A stretch of DNA of 64,000 bases from an uncultured Coprococcus sp. (GCA_934247115.1 CAKQIY010000002.1:1-64000), one strand, 5' to 3'; positions 35,166 to 43,904 are shown, numbered from the stretch's first letter. A program made the numbers and translations. The notes: a model not told the origin generated them from the sequence alone.

Positions 35166-36725
35166 ATGCTTACATATTCATTTGACGACAGAGGGATGGA
35201 TTTCCTCTATGAGCATTTGTACAAAGAGATAAAAAATGACATATTGATGGGAAATCTTAAAGCCCATGAGAAGCTGCCGTCAAAGAGGACACTTGCAGCT
35301 CATCTGAATGTGAGCGTGGTAACAGTGGAGAATGCCTATAGCCAGCTCCTGGCGGAGGGGTATATTTATTCCAAGCCGAAGAGCGGGTTCTATGTGTGTG
35401 ATGTGAAGGCCGAGGATGCGGATGTTGTGGGAGTGAGAAAATCCTATGATATTGGTGTATATAAGAATAGCACAAGGGGGTATGCTGTAAAAGCTGATTC
35501 TGTGCAGACCACGACCTCAGATGAACCGGACGTTGCACACATGCGTGGAATACGACTGGAAGACCATGTGACAGAGCATACTCATGTGATCAGGGAACAC
35601 GCAGAAGCCCCTGACCAGAACAGATTTTTTGCAGACTTTGTAAACAATTCCACCCTCAGTGAGAACTTCCCATTTTCGACATGGACGAAACTCATGAGGG
35701 AGACGATGATGGATGACCGGGAAAAGCTTATGAAGAGATCACCATCTGGTGGTATATTCGAACTCAGAAAAGCCATTGCGGATTATCTCTATCAGTTCAG
35801 GGGGATGTCTGTAAGCCCGAACCAGATCATAGTCGGCGCGGGAACGGAATATCTGTATGGTCTGATCATACAGCTCCTCGGCAGGGACAGCGTATACGGA
35901 GTGGAGGATCCTGGATACCAGAAGATACAGCACATATACGATGCATATCAGGTGAAATGCTGTTATATAGATATGGACGAGAGCGGTGTCAACATAGATT
36001 CATTAGAGAGATCCGGAGCTGATGTGGTGCATATATCACCGTCACACCATTTCCCTACGGGAACTGTCACTCCGGCGAGTAGGAGATATGAGCTGCTGGG
36101 CTGGGCGGCAAAGCAGGAGGGCAGGTACATCATAGAGGATGAATATGACAGTGAATTCCGCCTGGTTGGAAATCCAATCCCGGCGCTTCAGAGTATAGAC
36201 GCATCTGATAAGGTCATATACATGAATACATTTTCAAAAAGTTTGTCATCAACCATAAGAATAAGCTACATGGTATTGCCAATACCGCTCATGGTAAGGT
36301 ATAATCATGTACTAAGCTTTTATGCGTGTACGGTGTCGAATTTTGATCAGTATACACTCACAAGGTTTATCCAGGAGGGGTATCTGGAAAAGCACATCAA
36401 CAGGATGAGAAAGTTTTACAGGAACAGCAGGGACAGGATACTTGGTTGTATCAGGAGCCACAGACTGTATCCGCAGGTAACGATAAAGGAAGAGAATGCC
36501 GGTCTCCATTTCCTTATGGAGGTTGACACGTCGTACACAGACAGAGAGATGGTGGACAGGGCTGCCGCGGCAGGCATCAACATATCCAGCCTTAGCCAGT
36601 ACTGCCACGGAAAAGAACAGGAGGACAGCCACACACTGGTTATCAATTACTCGGGTATAGAAGAGGACATAATAGAGGAAGCCTGTGACAGACTTCTGGA
36701 GAGTGTAGTGAGCTTGACGACATAG
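35166..36725 (+). CDS. MocR/PdxR-family regulator (GntR helix-turn-helix plus aminotransferase domain)
   Basis: The 519-residue protein joins an N-terminal GntR winged helix (LYEHLYKEIKNDILMGNL, KLPSKRTLAAHLNVSVVTVENAYSQLLAEGY) to a fold-type I aminotransferase domain from about residue 150. The PLP lysine is Lys358 in NTFSKSLSSTIR. Family members sense PLP or amino-acid adducts and regulate vitamin B6 or amino-acid genes. It starts 3 bases after the HAD gene with GGGAGAG overlapping that stop, so the two are translated together. Target genes are not evident. Confidence 0.93.
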   Translation: MLTYSFDDRGMDFLYEHLYKEIKNDILMGNLKAHEKLPSKRTLAAHLNVSVVTVENAYSQLLAEGYIYSKPKSGFYVCDVKAEDADVVGVRKSYDIGVYKNSTRGYAVKADSVQTTTSDEPDVAHMRGIRLEDHVTEHTHVIREHAEAPDQNRFFADFVNNSTLSENFPFSTWTKLMRETMMDDREKLMKRSPSGGIFELRKAIADYLYQFRGMSVSPNQIIVGAGTEYLYGLIIQLLGRDSVYGVEDPGYQKIQHIYDAYQVKCCYIDMDESGVNIDSLERSGADVVHISPSHHFPTGTVTPASRRYELLGWAAKQEGRYIIEDEYDSEFRLVGNPIPALQSIDASDKVIYMNTFSKSLSSTIRISYMVLPIPLMVRYNHVLSFYACTVSNFDQYTLTRFIQEGYLEKHINRMRKFYRNSRDRILGCIRSHRLYPQVTIKEENAGLHFLMEVDTSYTDREMVDRAAAAGINISSLSQYCHGKEQEDSHTLVINYSGIEEDIIEEACDRLLESVVSLTT

Positions 36726-36727
36726 GA

Positions 36728-36775
36728 TGCAGACGCCGCGCGGAGCGCATTTTATGCGTTTGCGGGATTTTTCGT
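36728..36775 (+). terminator. GC-rich hairpin between MocR and cupin genes
   Basis: GCAGACGC pairs with GCGTTTGC across a loop that itself holds GCGCAT/ATGCG, followed by GGGATTTTTCG. It could end the MocR transcript. A related hairpin starting GCAGACGCC occurs at 37640, before the Na/Pi transporter gene. Confidence 0.5.
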
Positions 36776-36798
36776 ATTTTTCGTAAGGAGGACAACAG

Positions 36799-37131
36799 AT
36801 GAAGATATCATTCGATTCACTTGAGGAGCAGAATATTCAGGGATTTAAGGGTGGCGAAGGCGTATTCAAGCCACGCATGCACGTAGGCAATTACAACAAG
36901 ATCATGAGGGCAACACTTCCAGCCGGAAGTTCTATAGGACTTCACACACATGACACCAACAGCGAGATCATATTTATCATCTCAGGAGTTGGAACCATGG
37001 AGTATGACGATACCATGGAGATACTCAATCCGGGCGACTGCCATTATTGCCCACCGGGACACAGCCATAGTCTGAAGAATAATGGTGATGAGGATCTGGT
37101 GTTCTATGCTGTCGTGCCTGAGCACAATTAG
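36799..37131 (+). CDS. Cupin-domain protein
   Basis: The 110-residue protein is a single-domain cupin. It has motif 1 as GLHTHDTNSEIIFIISGVG (two His and a Glu as metal ligands) and motif 2 as PGDCHYCPPGHSHSL. Such proteins bind a metal and often a small ligand. AAGGAGG precedes the ATG. The terminator at 37171-37249 ends the transcript. Ligand unknown. Confidence 0.92.
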   Translation: MKISFDSLEEQNIQGFKGGEGVFKPRMHVGNYNKIMRATLPAGSSIGLHTHDTNSEIIFIISGVGTMEYDDTMEILNPGDCHYCPPGHSHSLKNNGDEDLVFYAVVPEHN

Positions 37132-37170
37132 AAGAAATCGGTAAAATAATATATAAGAAATATAGCTGAA

Positions 37171-37249
37171 AAAAGAGGTTTCCGAATGAAATGCATCTGA
37201 AATATATCTGGAATTTTGGATGCGTATCAGAGTGTGGAGACCTCTTTTA
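37171..37249 (+). terminator. Terminator of the cupin gene
   Basis: AAAAGAGGT with TCC pairs to GGA and ACCTCTTTT across a long loop that contains its own GCATC/GATGC stem. Confidence 0.75.
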
Positions 37250-37268
37250 TTAGTTGGAAGAAAAATAA

Positions 37269-37427
37269 ATGAACATAGAAGCAAAGCAAGAAATTCAAAA
37301 ATTGAGACAAAAATTTAATTTGACACAGGAACAATTCGCAGAAAAATGTGGTGTTTCGCGTCAGGCTGTAGCAAAATGGGAGAAAGGTGTTAACTTTATA
37401 ATACTATCACTGGATAGATTGTTTTAA
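37269..37427 (+). pseudogene. Truncated XRE-type helix-turn-helix protein
   Basis: The frame encodes 52 residues. IQKLRQKFNLTQEQFAEKCG with VSRQAVAKWEKG is a clear Cro/CI helix-turn-helix of the kind that begins many Firmicutes XRE regulators. After the WEKG, where LP-x-I-D normally follows, the sequence turns to VNFIILSLDRLF and stops, so the effector or dimerisation part is missing. It is more AT-rich than its neighbours and has only a weak GGAAG site. I read it as a remnant of a longer regulator gene; a short functional protein is less likely. Confidence 0.6.
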
Positions 37428-37432
37428 TGTAG

Positions 37433-37491
37433 TTTACATAAATTTTACGCGCCCGCATATTGAAAAATACGATACAAAATGCTAATATAAT
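37433..37491 (+). promoter_or_regulatory. Pho box and promoter of a short RNA (or decayed gene)
   Basis: TTTACA (37433) and TTTACG (37444) are 11 bases apart, as in PhoP boxes, and a perfect TATAAT (37486-37491) lies 42 bases after the second repeat start. Transcription from about 37498 meets a strong terminator at once (37515-37556). Confidence 0.6.
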
Positions 37492-37514
37492 GGCAAATTT
37501 ATAGTGATGGAATT

Positions 37515-37556
37515 TAAGCCAGTAGATACACATGAAGTGTGTCTGCTGGCTTTTCT
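37515..37556 (+). terminator. Strong terminator upstream of the Na/Pi transporter
   Basis: AAGCCAG, AGA and ACAC pair in order with GTGT, TCT and CTGGCTT around a short loop, followed by TTTTC. It separates the first Pho-type promoter from the second Pho box. Confidence 0.85.
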
Positions 37557-37561
37557 TGCTT

Positions 37562-37589
37562 TTTACATAGATTTTACATTTCGTTTACT
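37562..37589 (+). promoter_or_regulatory. Pho box of the Na/Pi transporter-ppk group
   Basis: Three repeats, TTTACA (37562), TTTACA (37573) and TTTACT (37584), lie exactly 11 bases apart, one face of the helix, as expected for PhoP dimers. The -10 is poor (a TATG-type hexamer near 37621, about 37 bases after the last repeat), which suits an activator-dependent promoter. Confidence 0.8.
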
Positions 37590-37710
37590 GCATGTGGATA
37601 GCGGCACTTTCCTTATGTGGATATGCTTGATTAAGACATCACGCAGACGCCACGCATAAGCGCGTTGTAATGCGTCTGTTCCATATTTACATAAGGAGGA
37701 AAGAAACACA

Positions 37711-39444
37711 GTGGACGAGCGAGTTAAGATAGTGTTTGGCCTGCTGGGAGGACTTGCCATGTTCCTATATGGAATGAATAGCATGAGCGATGCACTCCAG
37801 AAGGCAGCAGGAGAGAAGATGAAGAGAATATTGGGATTTCTTACCAGGAATCCTTTGATGGGAGCTTTGGCGGGAGCACTTGTTACCGCAGTTCTCCAGA
37901 GCAGTTCAGCGACCACGGTCATGGTTATCGGATTTGTAAGTGCAGGACTCATGAGTCTGCCACAGGCTATATCAGTAATATTTGGAGCAAATATAGGAAC
38001 GACCATGACGGCACAGCTTATGGCGTTCAAGATCAGCAATTACATATATCCGATCATATTCATAGGCTTCATTATGAACTTTGTGTTCAAGAAGGAGAAG
38101 ATCAGAAATGTTGGTATGGTCATATTCTCATTTGGACTTCTCTTTGAAGGTATCGAGGTCATGGGTGGTGTTATGAAGCCACTTGCGAGCAGCGCGATAT
38201 TTGTGGATCTGATGGGCAAGGTGTCAGAGATACCGGTTCTCGGAGTTGTACTTGGTGCAGTTATGACCCTGGTTGTACAGAGTAGTTCGGCGACCATTGC
38301 GGTACTTCAGAACTTTGCGTCACAGCCTGGACCTGACGGAATACACAGTGTCATAGGTCTGACTGGTGCGATACCTATCCTGTTCGGCGATAACATCGGA
38401 ACAACCATCACAGCGCTTCTGGCATCCATCGGACAGTCCAAGAATGCCAAGAGGACAGCCATCGCGCACAGTACATTCAATATCACAGGAACCATACTTT
38501 TCATGTTCCTTATAAGACCGCTGGCTGCATTTGTACAGTGGATATCACCAAAGGGGGATGAACTTGACATCATATCAAGGCAGATAGCAAATGCGCATAC
38601 CACGTTCAATGTGGCATGTACACTTATCTGGCTGCCTCTGATACCTGTTATGGTGAAGATAGTGAAGTTCATCATCAGGGGCGAGGACAAGAAAAATTCA
38701 GATGGCTTTGTAGCCAAGTACCTCGATGATAAAGCTATGTCACAGCCTGCGGCAGCTATCTACATGGCCGCAAAAGAGATATCAAGACTGTCGGCTCATG
38801 CGGGCAAGATGATAGAGTCTATGAGAAATGCTATAGAGAAGAGAAATATCACAGATATCCGTGACAAATATGTGGATGAGCATGATAAGGTCAAGGAGCT
38901 TCAGAATATAATAGTTGATTTCATCACAAAGCTGATATCAAGCGGTAACCTTACCGAGAAACAGGCGGAGCAGGCGGCAGGCCTCATGGTGGTCAGCAAC
39001 AATATAGAGCGTATAGCAGACAGGTGCGATGAGGTGGATGGTCTGTATAAAAAGATCCTGGACAATGGACAACTGCTGTCGGATGCTGCGATAACTGACC
39101 TGACAGCATGTATGGATATGACAGAGAAACTTTTTAGTGAGTCAATGAATGCAATAATTACTGGGGACAGCGAAACTCCTGATAAGGTTGCCGCAGACAA
39201 GAAGAAGATAAGAAAGCTTCAGAGACAGGCTGGCAAGGCTCATCTCGCGAGAGTCAAGAAAAATACATGTGTGAGAAGCCTGACAGCGGACTATTCTGCA
39301 CTCCTTTACAGCATGGACCGTATGGCGGACAACTGCATATCCATTGCGGAAGAGGCAATCGACGATTTCACATTTGACAAACTTGAGATAGAGAATATGG
39401 ATAGCGACAGTGAAGTCATGGTGAAGGCAGGTGCTCAGGCATGA
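37711..39444 (+). CDS. Na/Pi cotransporter family protein with PhoU-like domain (copy 1)
   Basis: The 577-residue membrane protein has two NptA/PNaS repeats (LGGLAMFLYGMNSMSDALQKAAG..., QSSSATTVMVIGFVSAG and QSSSATIAVLQNFA) with the family's QSSS motifs, then a cytoplasmic PhoU-like helical region from about residue 350. It couples phosphate uptake to sodium. The start is GTG at 37711 behind AAGGAGG; the Pho box upstream predicts induction by phosphate starvation. Its stop overlaps the next ATG. The paralogue at 48797 has the same layout. Confidence 0.93.
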   Translation: MDERVKIVFGLLGGLAMFLYGMNSMSDALQKAAGEKMKRILGFLTRNPLMGALAGALVTAVLQSSSATTVMVIGFVSAGLMSLPQAISVIFGANIGTTMTAQLMAFKISNYIYPIIFIGFIMNFVFKKEKIRNVGMVIFSFGLLFEGIEVMGGVMKPLASSAIFVDLMGKVSEIPVLGVVLGAVMTLVVQSSSATIAVLQNFASQPGPDGIHSVIGLTGAIPILFGDNIGTTITALLASIGQSKNAKRTAIAHSTFNITGTILFMFLIRPLAAFVQWISPKGDELDIISRQIANAHTTFNVACTLIWLPLIPVMVKIVKFIIRGEDKKNSDGFVAKYLDDKAMSQPAAAIYMAAKEISRLSAHAGKMIESMRNAIEKRNITDIRDKYVDEHDKVKELQNIIVDFITKLISSGNLTEKQAEQAAGLMVVSNNIERIADRCDEVDGLYKKILDNGQLLSDAAITDLTACMDMTEKLFSESMNAIITGDSETPDKVAADKKKIRKLQRQAGKAHLARVKKNTCVRSLTADYSALLYSMDRMADNCISIAEEAIDDFTFDKLEIENMDSDSEVMVKAGAQA

Positions 39445-40349
39445 CAAAATACAAATGTGAAAGAACGTATATTGACAGTAATATAGACAGGAACTGCAAA
39501 ATGGGCAGATGCTGGAAAATGATTGGCAGATTTCTTGCAATGACTGCACTGGGTTCTCTGCTGCTCACAGGATGCGGCGCCAAAGTGGACGTTCCGGATA
39601 TGTCATCCATGGGAACGGTAAACGTGGTTTCCAGAGAGGAAGGTTCTGGTACTAAGACGGAATTTGACAATCTTGTAGGTACCGATGCTACGGGAACAAA
39701 CACTGTTGCAGATTCCACAGATAAGGTCATATCGGAAGTTGCTTCTGACAAAAATGCGATAGGTTATATAGCTTACAGTGCGGAAAATAACAGTGGTGTA
39801 AAGGTGCTGGATGTCGATGGTGTAGCTCCGGATGCGGCATCTATAGAGAAGGACAAATATCCTCTGTGCAGGGACTATATATTGGTGTATAACGGAGAGT
39901 TGTCAGCTGTGGCAAAGGATTTCATGGCTTATGTGAAGTCAGCGGGGCAGGCAGTGGTTGCGGACTACTGTGTTCCGGTAAAAAATAGCGAGACATTCCT
40001 GTCAGACAAGTCTGGTGGTACGGTGGAGATACATGGTTCCACATCGGCAGCTCCGATCGTATCAAAGCTGGCAGAGGAATACATGAAGATCAATCCGTCG
40101 GCAAAGGTTGTGGTCACAGAGTCGGATTCTACACAGGGACTCAATGATGCACTTCAGGGCAGATGTGACCTTGGAATGTCATCCAGAAGTCTTCAGCCGT
40201 ACGAGAGCGAGCTGCTCACGTCATATGTATTTGGACGTGATGCGATCGCTGTGATCGTAAATAGTGAGAATCCGCTATCTGACATATCGGTGGATATGCT
40301 GAAGAAGATATATGATAAGAAGTATACTGCCTGGAGCGATTTGAGATAA
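39441..40349 (+). CDS. Phosphate-binding lipoprotein PstS-like, circularly permuted (copy 1)
   Basis: The 302-residue protein has a lipoprotein signal with LTGC (Cys45) and the phosphate-binding loops of PstS. The order is unusual: VSREEGSGTK comes first (about 63-72) and GSTSAAP second (199-205), the reverse of ordinary PstS. The chain ends at KIYDKKYTAWSDLR, the place where ordinary PstS continues into its REEGSGTR half. ATGA overlap couples it to the Na/Pi transporter; an ATG at 39501 is an alternative that gives a shorter signal peptide. It could feed the Pst permease or act as a sensor. Confidence 0.85.
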   Translation: MTKYKCERTYIDSNIDRNCKMGRCWKMIGRFLAMTALGSLLLTGCGAKVDVPDMSSMGTVNVVSREEGSGTKTEFDNLVGTDATGTNTVADSTDKVISEVASDKNAIGYIAYSAENNSGVKVLDVDGVAPDAASIEKDKYPLCRDYILVYNGELSAVAKDFMAYVKSAGQAVVADYCVPVKNSETFLSDKSGGTVEIHGSTSAAPIVSKLAEEYMKINPSAKVVVTESDSTQGLNDALQGRCDLGMSSRSLQPYESELLTSYVFGRDAIAVIVNSENPLSDISVDMLKKIYDKKYTAWSDLR

Positions 40350-40545
40350 TTATCACAATAAGGAACAGCAACTTGCATGGGCGCATATAATGAGTCTGCG
40401 CCTATGATGAGAGGGGTAGTCATATGGCTATCCGTCTTGTCATGTATGTATAGGATAAAATAGATAGAAAGAGGACAGGCAATTGGTAAACTGGCTGATC
40501 AGATTGATAAGAAAAATAAAGAACAGAAAAGGAGAATATGAAGAA

Positions 40546-42615
40546 ATGGCACAGGAAACAAATATAAGTACAATAAAGGGCGTATACGTCAACAGAGAGA
40601 TTTCATGGCTCAAGTTTAATGAGCGTGTGCTGGAGGAGGCACAGAATGAGAATTCACCGCTCTGCGAGAAATTGTCATTTCTGGCAATATATCAGTCAAA
40701 TCTTGATGAATTCTTCATGGTGAGAGTTGGTTCTCTGGAGGATCAGAAGCTTCTGACCGGAGATCAGAGGGAGAACAAGACAAAGCTCAGCCCACAGGAA
40801 CAGATTGATGCGATCCTTGAGAATGTCACAAAGCTCAATGCTATCAAGGATAATATATATGAGAACCTCATGAAAGATGTTGAGACGGAGGGCTTTAGAC
40901 TGGTGCGTTATGCAGATCTGTCAAAGGCTGATGCAAAGTATCTTGACAGTTATTTTGCGCAGGAGATACTTCCGCTGCTCTCAGTGATGATCGTTGGAAG
41001 GAAACAGCCATTCCCATTCCTCAAGAACAGGGAGATATACGCCCTTGCCATACTTGAGAGAAAGGGCAAGAAGAAACTCGGTATCATACCTTGTGAGAGT
41101 GGCATGCTTCCAAGACTTGTGGCACTTCCGGGCGTGCCGGGTACATACATCCTCTTAGAGGAGCTTATCCTTCACTATACACCGGGACTTTTCAAGGGCT
41201 ACAAGGTTCAGGAGAAGACCCTCATGAGGATTACCAGAAATGCAGACATAGATGTGAGCAAGGTGTATGATGAGGATCTCAACTATAGGGATCAGATGGA
41301 ACAGGTGGTTAAGCTCAGAAAGAAGCTCGCTCCGGTCAGAATAGAATTTACAAGAGATATATCACAGAAGATGGTTGGGGAGGTATGTGATTACTGTGAG
41401 CTTGACGAGAACCATGTATTTTATTCAAAATCTCCGCTGGATCTGTCATTTGTATTCCAGATACAGGATAAGCTCAGGGACAGACAGGATCTGTTCTTTG
41501 AGAAGAGAGTTTCACAGCAGTCACCGGATCTTGATGTGATGAAGCCGCTTATACCTCAGATACTAGAGAAGGATGTGCTTCTCTCATATCCGTATGAGAG
41601 CATCAGACCGTTCCTGAATCTCCTTCAGGAAGCAGCAAGAGATCCAAAGGTAAATGCAATCAGGATGACTTTATATCGTCTTGCGAAGAACTCCAAGGTT
41701 GTGGAAGCACTTGTGGAAGCCGCAGAGAATGGCAAGCAGGTGGAGGTACTTGTGGAGCTCAAGGCGAGATTCGACGAGGAGAACAATATAGAGTGGAGCC
41801 GTACCCTCGAGGATGCGGGGTGCCATGTTGTGTATGGCGTTGACGGACTCAAGGTTCACTCAAAGCTCTGCCTCATAACCAGAAAAGACGGAGGTAAGAT
41901 CCAGTACATAACACAGATAGGAACGGGCAATTACAATGAGAAGACATCGAGACTCTACACAGATCTGTCACTCATGACTGCAAATGAGGCTATTGGCAAG
42001 GATGCCATGAAAGTGTTCCAGTCAATCCTTATCGGCAATACAGTCAGCCATGCTGATCACCTGCTTGTGGCTCCTGAATGCCTGCAGGCTCCGGTTCTCA
42101 AGATGATAGATGATGAGATAGCTATTGCAAAGGATGGACAGCCGGCGTATATCGGTGTTAAGATCAATTCTCTTACTGACAAGAAGATCATAGATAAGCT
42201 GGTGGAGGCATCAAAAGCCGGGGTGAAGATAGAGCTCATAGTCAGAGGTATATGCTGTCTGCTGGCTGGAATCCCAGGGGAGACGGAGAACATACATATA
42301 AGAAGTATAGTAGGACGTTTCCTTGAGCATTCAAGAATATATATGTTTGGAACACCTGACAGAGACAAGATATATATAGCTTCAGCAGATTTCATGACAC
42401 GCAACACTCTCCGCCGTGTTGAGGTTGCCACCCCTATATACGATGAGAAGATCAAGCAGCGTATCAGAGACATGTTTGGGCTTATGATGAAGGATAACAT
42501 GCAGGCACGTATACAGCAGCCTGATGGCACCTATATGAAGCAGAACCGTGATGCAGAGGAGATAAACTCACAGGAGCAGCAGTATGCAGATGCCTATGAG
42601 AGGGCACGTCAGTAG
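40546..42615 (+). CDS. ppk1: Polyphosphate kinase 1
   Basis: The 689-residue enzyme makes polyphosphate from ATP. The N-terminal domain begins NREISWLKFNERVLEEAQNE, the head domain follows, and the two phospholipase D-like C-terminal domains hold the phospho-accepting His438 in KVHSKLCLITRK, near the usual position. I chose the ATG at 40546, where AAAAGGAG lies upstream and the family's N-terminus begins; a TTG at 40483 in frame with a GAGG site would add 21 basic residues. The preceding 196 bases hold a GCGCATA/TGCGC hairpin but no clear Pho box. It lies in the phosphate regulon and stores imported phosphate. Confidence 0.95.
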   Translation: MAQETNISTIKGVYVNREISWLKFNERVLEEAQNENSPLCEKLSFLAIYQSNLDEFFMVRVGSLEDQKLLTGDQRENKTKLSPQEQIDAILENVTKLNAIKDNIYENLMKDVETEGFRLVRYADLSKADAKYLDSYFAQEILPLLSVMIVGRKQPFPFLKNREIYALAILERKGKKKLGIIPCESGMLPRLVALPGVPGTYILLEELILHYTPGLFKGYKVQEKTLMRITRNADIDVSKVYDEDLNYRDQMEQVVKLRKKLAPVRIEFTRDISQKMVGEVCDYCELDENHVFYSKSPLDLSFVFQIQDKLRDRQDLFFEKRVSQQSPDLDVMKPLIPQILEKDVLLSYPYESIRPFLNLLQEAARDPKVNAIRMTLYRLAKNSKVVEALVEAAENGKQVEVLVELKARFDEENNIEWSRTLEDAGCHVVYGVDGLKVHSKLCLITRKDGGKIQYITQIGTGNYNEKTSRLYTDLSLMTANEAIGKDAMKVFQSILIGNTVSHADHLLVAPECLQAPVLKMIDDEIAIAKDGQPAYIGVKINSLTDKKIIDKLVEASKAGVKIELIVRGICCLLAGIPGETENIHIRSIVGRFLEHSRIYMFGTPDRDKIYIASADFMTRNTLRRVEVATPIYDEKIKQRIRDMFGLMMKDNMQARIQQPDGTYMKQNRDAEEINSQEQQYADAYERARQ

Positions 42616-42634
42616 ATGTATTACATAGTGAGGG

Positions 42635-42751
42635 ATGCTGATGAAAAATAGGAAGATAAAGATCAGAGAGCTTGAGACCGCGGCACGAATAGGTGTGGCA
42701 TATGGTCAGGGCTACTATCTGTATGCGCCGGGAGTACATTTTGTAGAATGA
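42635..42751 (+). pseudogene. Remnant resembling the C-terminus of an EAL domain
   Basis: A 38-residue frame (alternative ATG at 42641) ends in LETAARIGVAYGQGYYLYAP. That resembles the end of EAL phosphodiesterase domains, where an L-E-x-A-x-x-(I/L)-G-V-x-x-(G/A)-Q-G-(Y/F) pattern is typical. No catalytic part is present. It follows ppk1 by 19 bases and has GTGAGGG upstream, so it could be translated. I read it as a decayed c-di-GMP gene; a tiny real protein cannot be excluded. Confidence 0.45.
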
Positions 42752-42762
42752 AAATGAATATA

Positions 42763-42806
42763 AAACAGCCGGTGTGCATATGTAAAATCTGCACATCGGC
42801 TGTTTT
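42763..42806. terminator. Terminator between ppk1 and trmO
   Basis: AAAACAGCCG, GTG and TGCA pair with TGCA, CAT and CGGCTGTTTT. Tracts at both ends suit both the plus-strand group and the converging trmO. Confidence 0.88.
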
Positions 42807-42859
42807 TATACTAGCAAAAGTATGAGTTTACATGTATTTTCACTGACTGCCAAAGATAT

Positions 42860-43570
42860 CTAGGGGTGGGCTGAGGCAATTTCGCACACCATGAGAATAC
42901 CATCCTGTATGGTGAATCTCACATCATATCCGCCATACAGCATCCCGTACCGTCTATTCGGTTCATCCTGATAGCCCGGCCTTGGATCCTGCGCAAGTAT
43001 CTCTTTCAGGGCTTCAATCTGTGTATTTGAAAATATCGTTTCAAGCTGGGCGGCGATATCGTCAGAGAAACGTACTGACAGTTCCGGAATATCAAGAGAG
43101 TCCGTCCATCCCCCAGTCGCCTCCGGGTGGCTGTCTGTGTATGGCAGATAAGGCTTGATGTCGTACACCGGTGTACCATCCAGTATATCGGCTCCTGACA
43201 CCACAAGCCTGTGTACACAGCCAGTTTCTTCATTATATATAATATCCAGAAGCTTCACCGATGATAGTCCGATGTTGTTCGGCCTGAATGGCGATCTGGT
43301 GGCAAAAACCCCCATCCGCTGGTTACCGCCCAGCTTTGGGGGTTTTACTGTTGCGGTAAAGCCATTCTTGTGAGCCCTGGAGAAGTCCCACAGCAGCCAT
43401 ATGTGGGAGAATTCGTCAAGTCCTCTGAAAGCCTCTGCCTGATTGTATGGTGGAAGCATCTCTATAAAAGCGGTGGCGCAGTCTGTCAGGCCGCTCTGCC
43501 TTGGAATGCCGAACTTTTCTTTATAGTCACATCTCACATATCCTATTACTTCTAAATTGGTATTTATCAT
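42860..43570 (-). CDS. trmO: TrmO (TsaA): tRNA t6A37 N6-methyltransferase family
   Basis: The 236-residue protein has the TsaA-like beta-barrel: EVIGYVRCDYKEKFGIPRQ, GLDEFSHIWLLWDFS, MGVFATRSPFRPNNIGLSSVKLL and DGTPVYDIKPYLPY. TrmO methylates N6-threonylcarbamoyl-A37 of tRNA(Thr) using SAM. The C-terminal helical part fits the longer bacterial form. I chose the ATG at 43570; an in-frame GTG at 43585 is an alternative. It is the only minus-strand gene inside the phosphate block and is unrelated to it. Confidence 0.93.
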   Translation of the reverse strand: MINTNLEVIGYVRCDYKEKFGIPRQSGLTDCATAFIEMLPPYNQAEAFRGLDEFSHIWLLWDFSRAHKNGFTATVKPPKLGGNQRMGVFATRSPFRPNNIGLSSVKLLDIIYNEETGCVHRLVVSGADILDGTPVYDIKPYLPYTDSHPEATGGWTDSLDIPELSVRFSDDIAAQLETIFSNTQIEALKEILAQDPRPGYQDEPNRRYGMLYGGYDVRFTIQDGILMVCEIASAHP

Positions 43571-43646
43571 GTATATTGATCCCACTTTCTGGTCGTAATT
43601 TATAAGTCATGGCAGATTGTCTGCTGTACATTTTCACTTGCATTGA

Positions 43647-43712
43647 TTAACGCCGACTTTACATTCAATTTACATTGCGCTGGTTATGTATTTTACTTAT
43701 GCCCTTTATTAT
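43647..43712 (+). promoter_or_regulatory. Pho box and promoter of the pst operon
   Basis: TTAACG (43647), TTTACA (43658) and TTTACA (43669) are spaced 11 bases apart. TATTAT (43707-43712) lies 38 bases after the last repeat start. The expected -35 position has no consensus, so the promoter should need PhoP. Confidence 0.85.
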
Positions 43713-43752
43713 AGTGCAAAGAAAAGAACGAAAGGCGCGCGGGTTCTTTTCC

Positions 43753-43852
43753 GGGACATAAGCGAAGAATGATATGTCCCAATAATACAATATTTGCAAA
43801 GACCGGTTCAAGAGATAACCGGCACATGCAGCAAGTTTTTGAAGAAAACTTG
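43753..43852 (+). promoter_or_regulatory. Three-hairpin leader of the pst operon
   Basis: Three hairpins follow one another in the pstS leader: GGGACATA/TATGTCCC (43753-43780), CCGGTT/AACCGG (43803-43822) and CAAGTTTT/AAAACTTG (43832-43852). None has a T-run, so they are not terminators. They may stabilise the abundant pstS message or form a regulatory structure. Confidence 0.6.
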
Positions 43853-43904
43853 TTATGCATTACAAGCCATAAAAGAATATGGACAAAGTAAGGAGAAAAA
43901 GAAA

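Noticed and set aside
43794..43904. N-terminal extension of PstS upstream of 43905
   Set aside because: It would translate the leader hairpins and put a charged stretch before the lipoprotein signal. The AAGGAG at about 43890 supports 43905.
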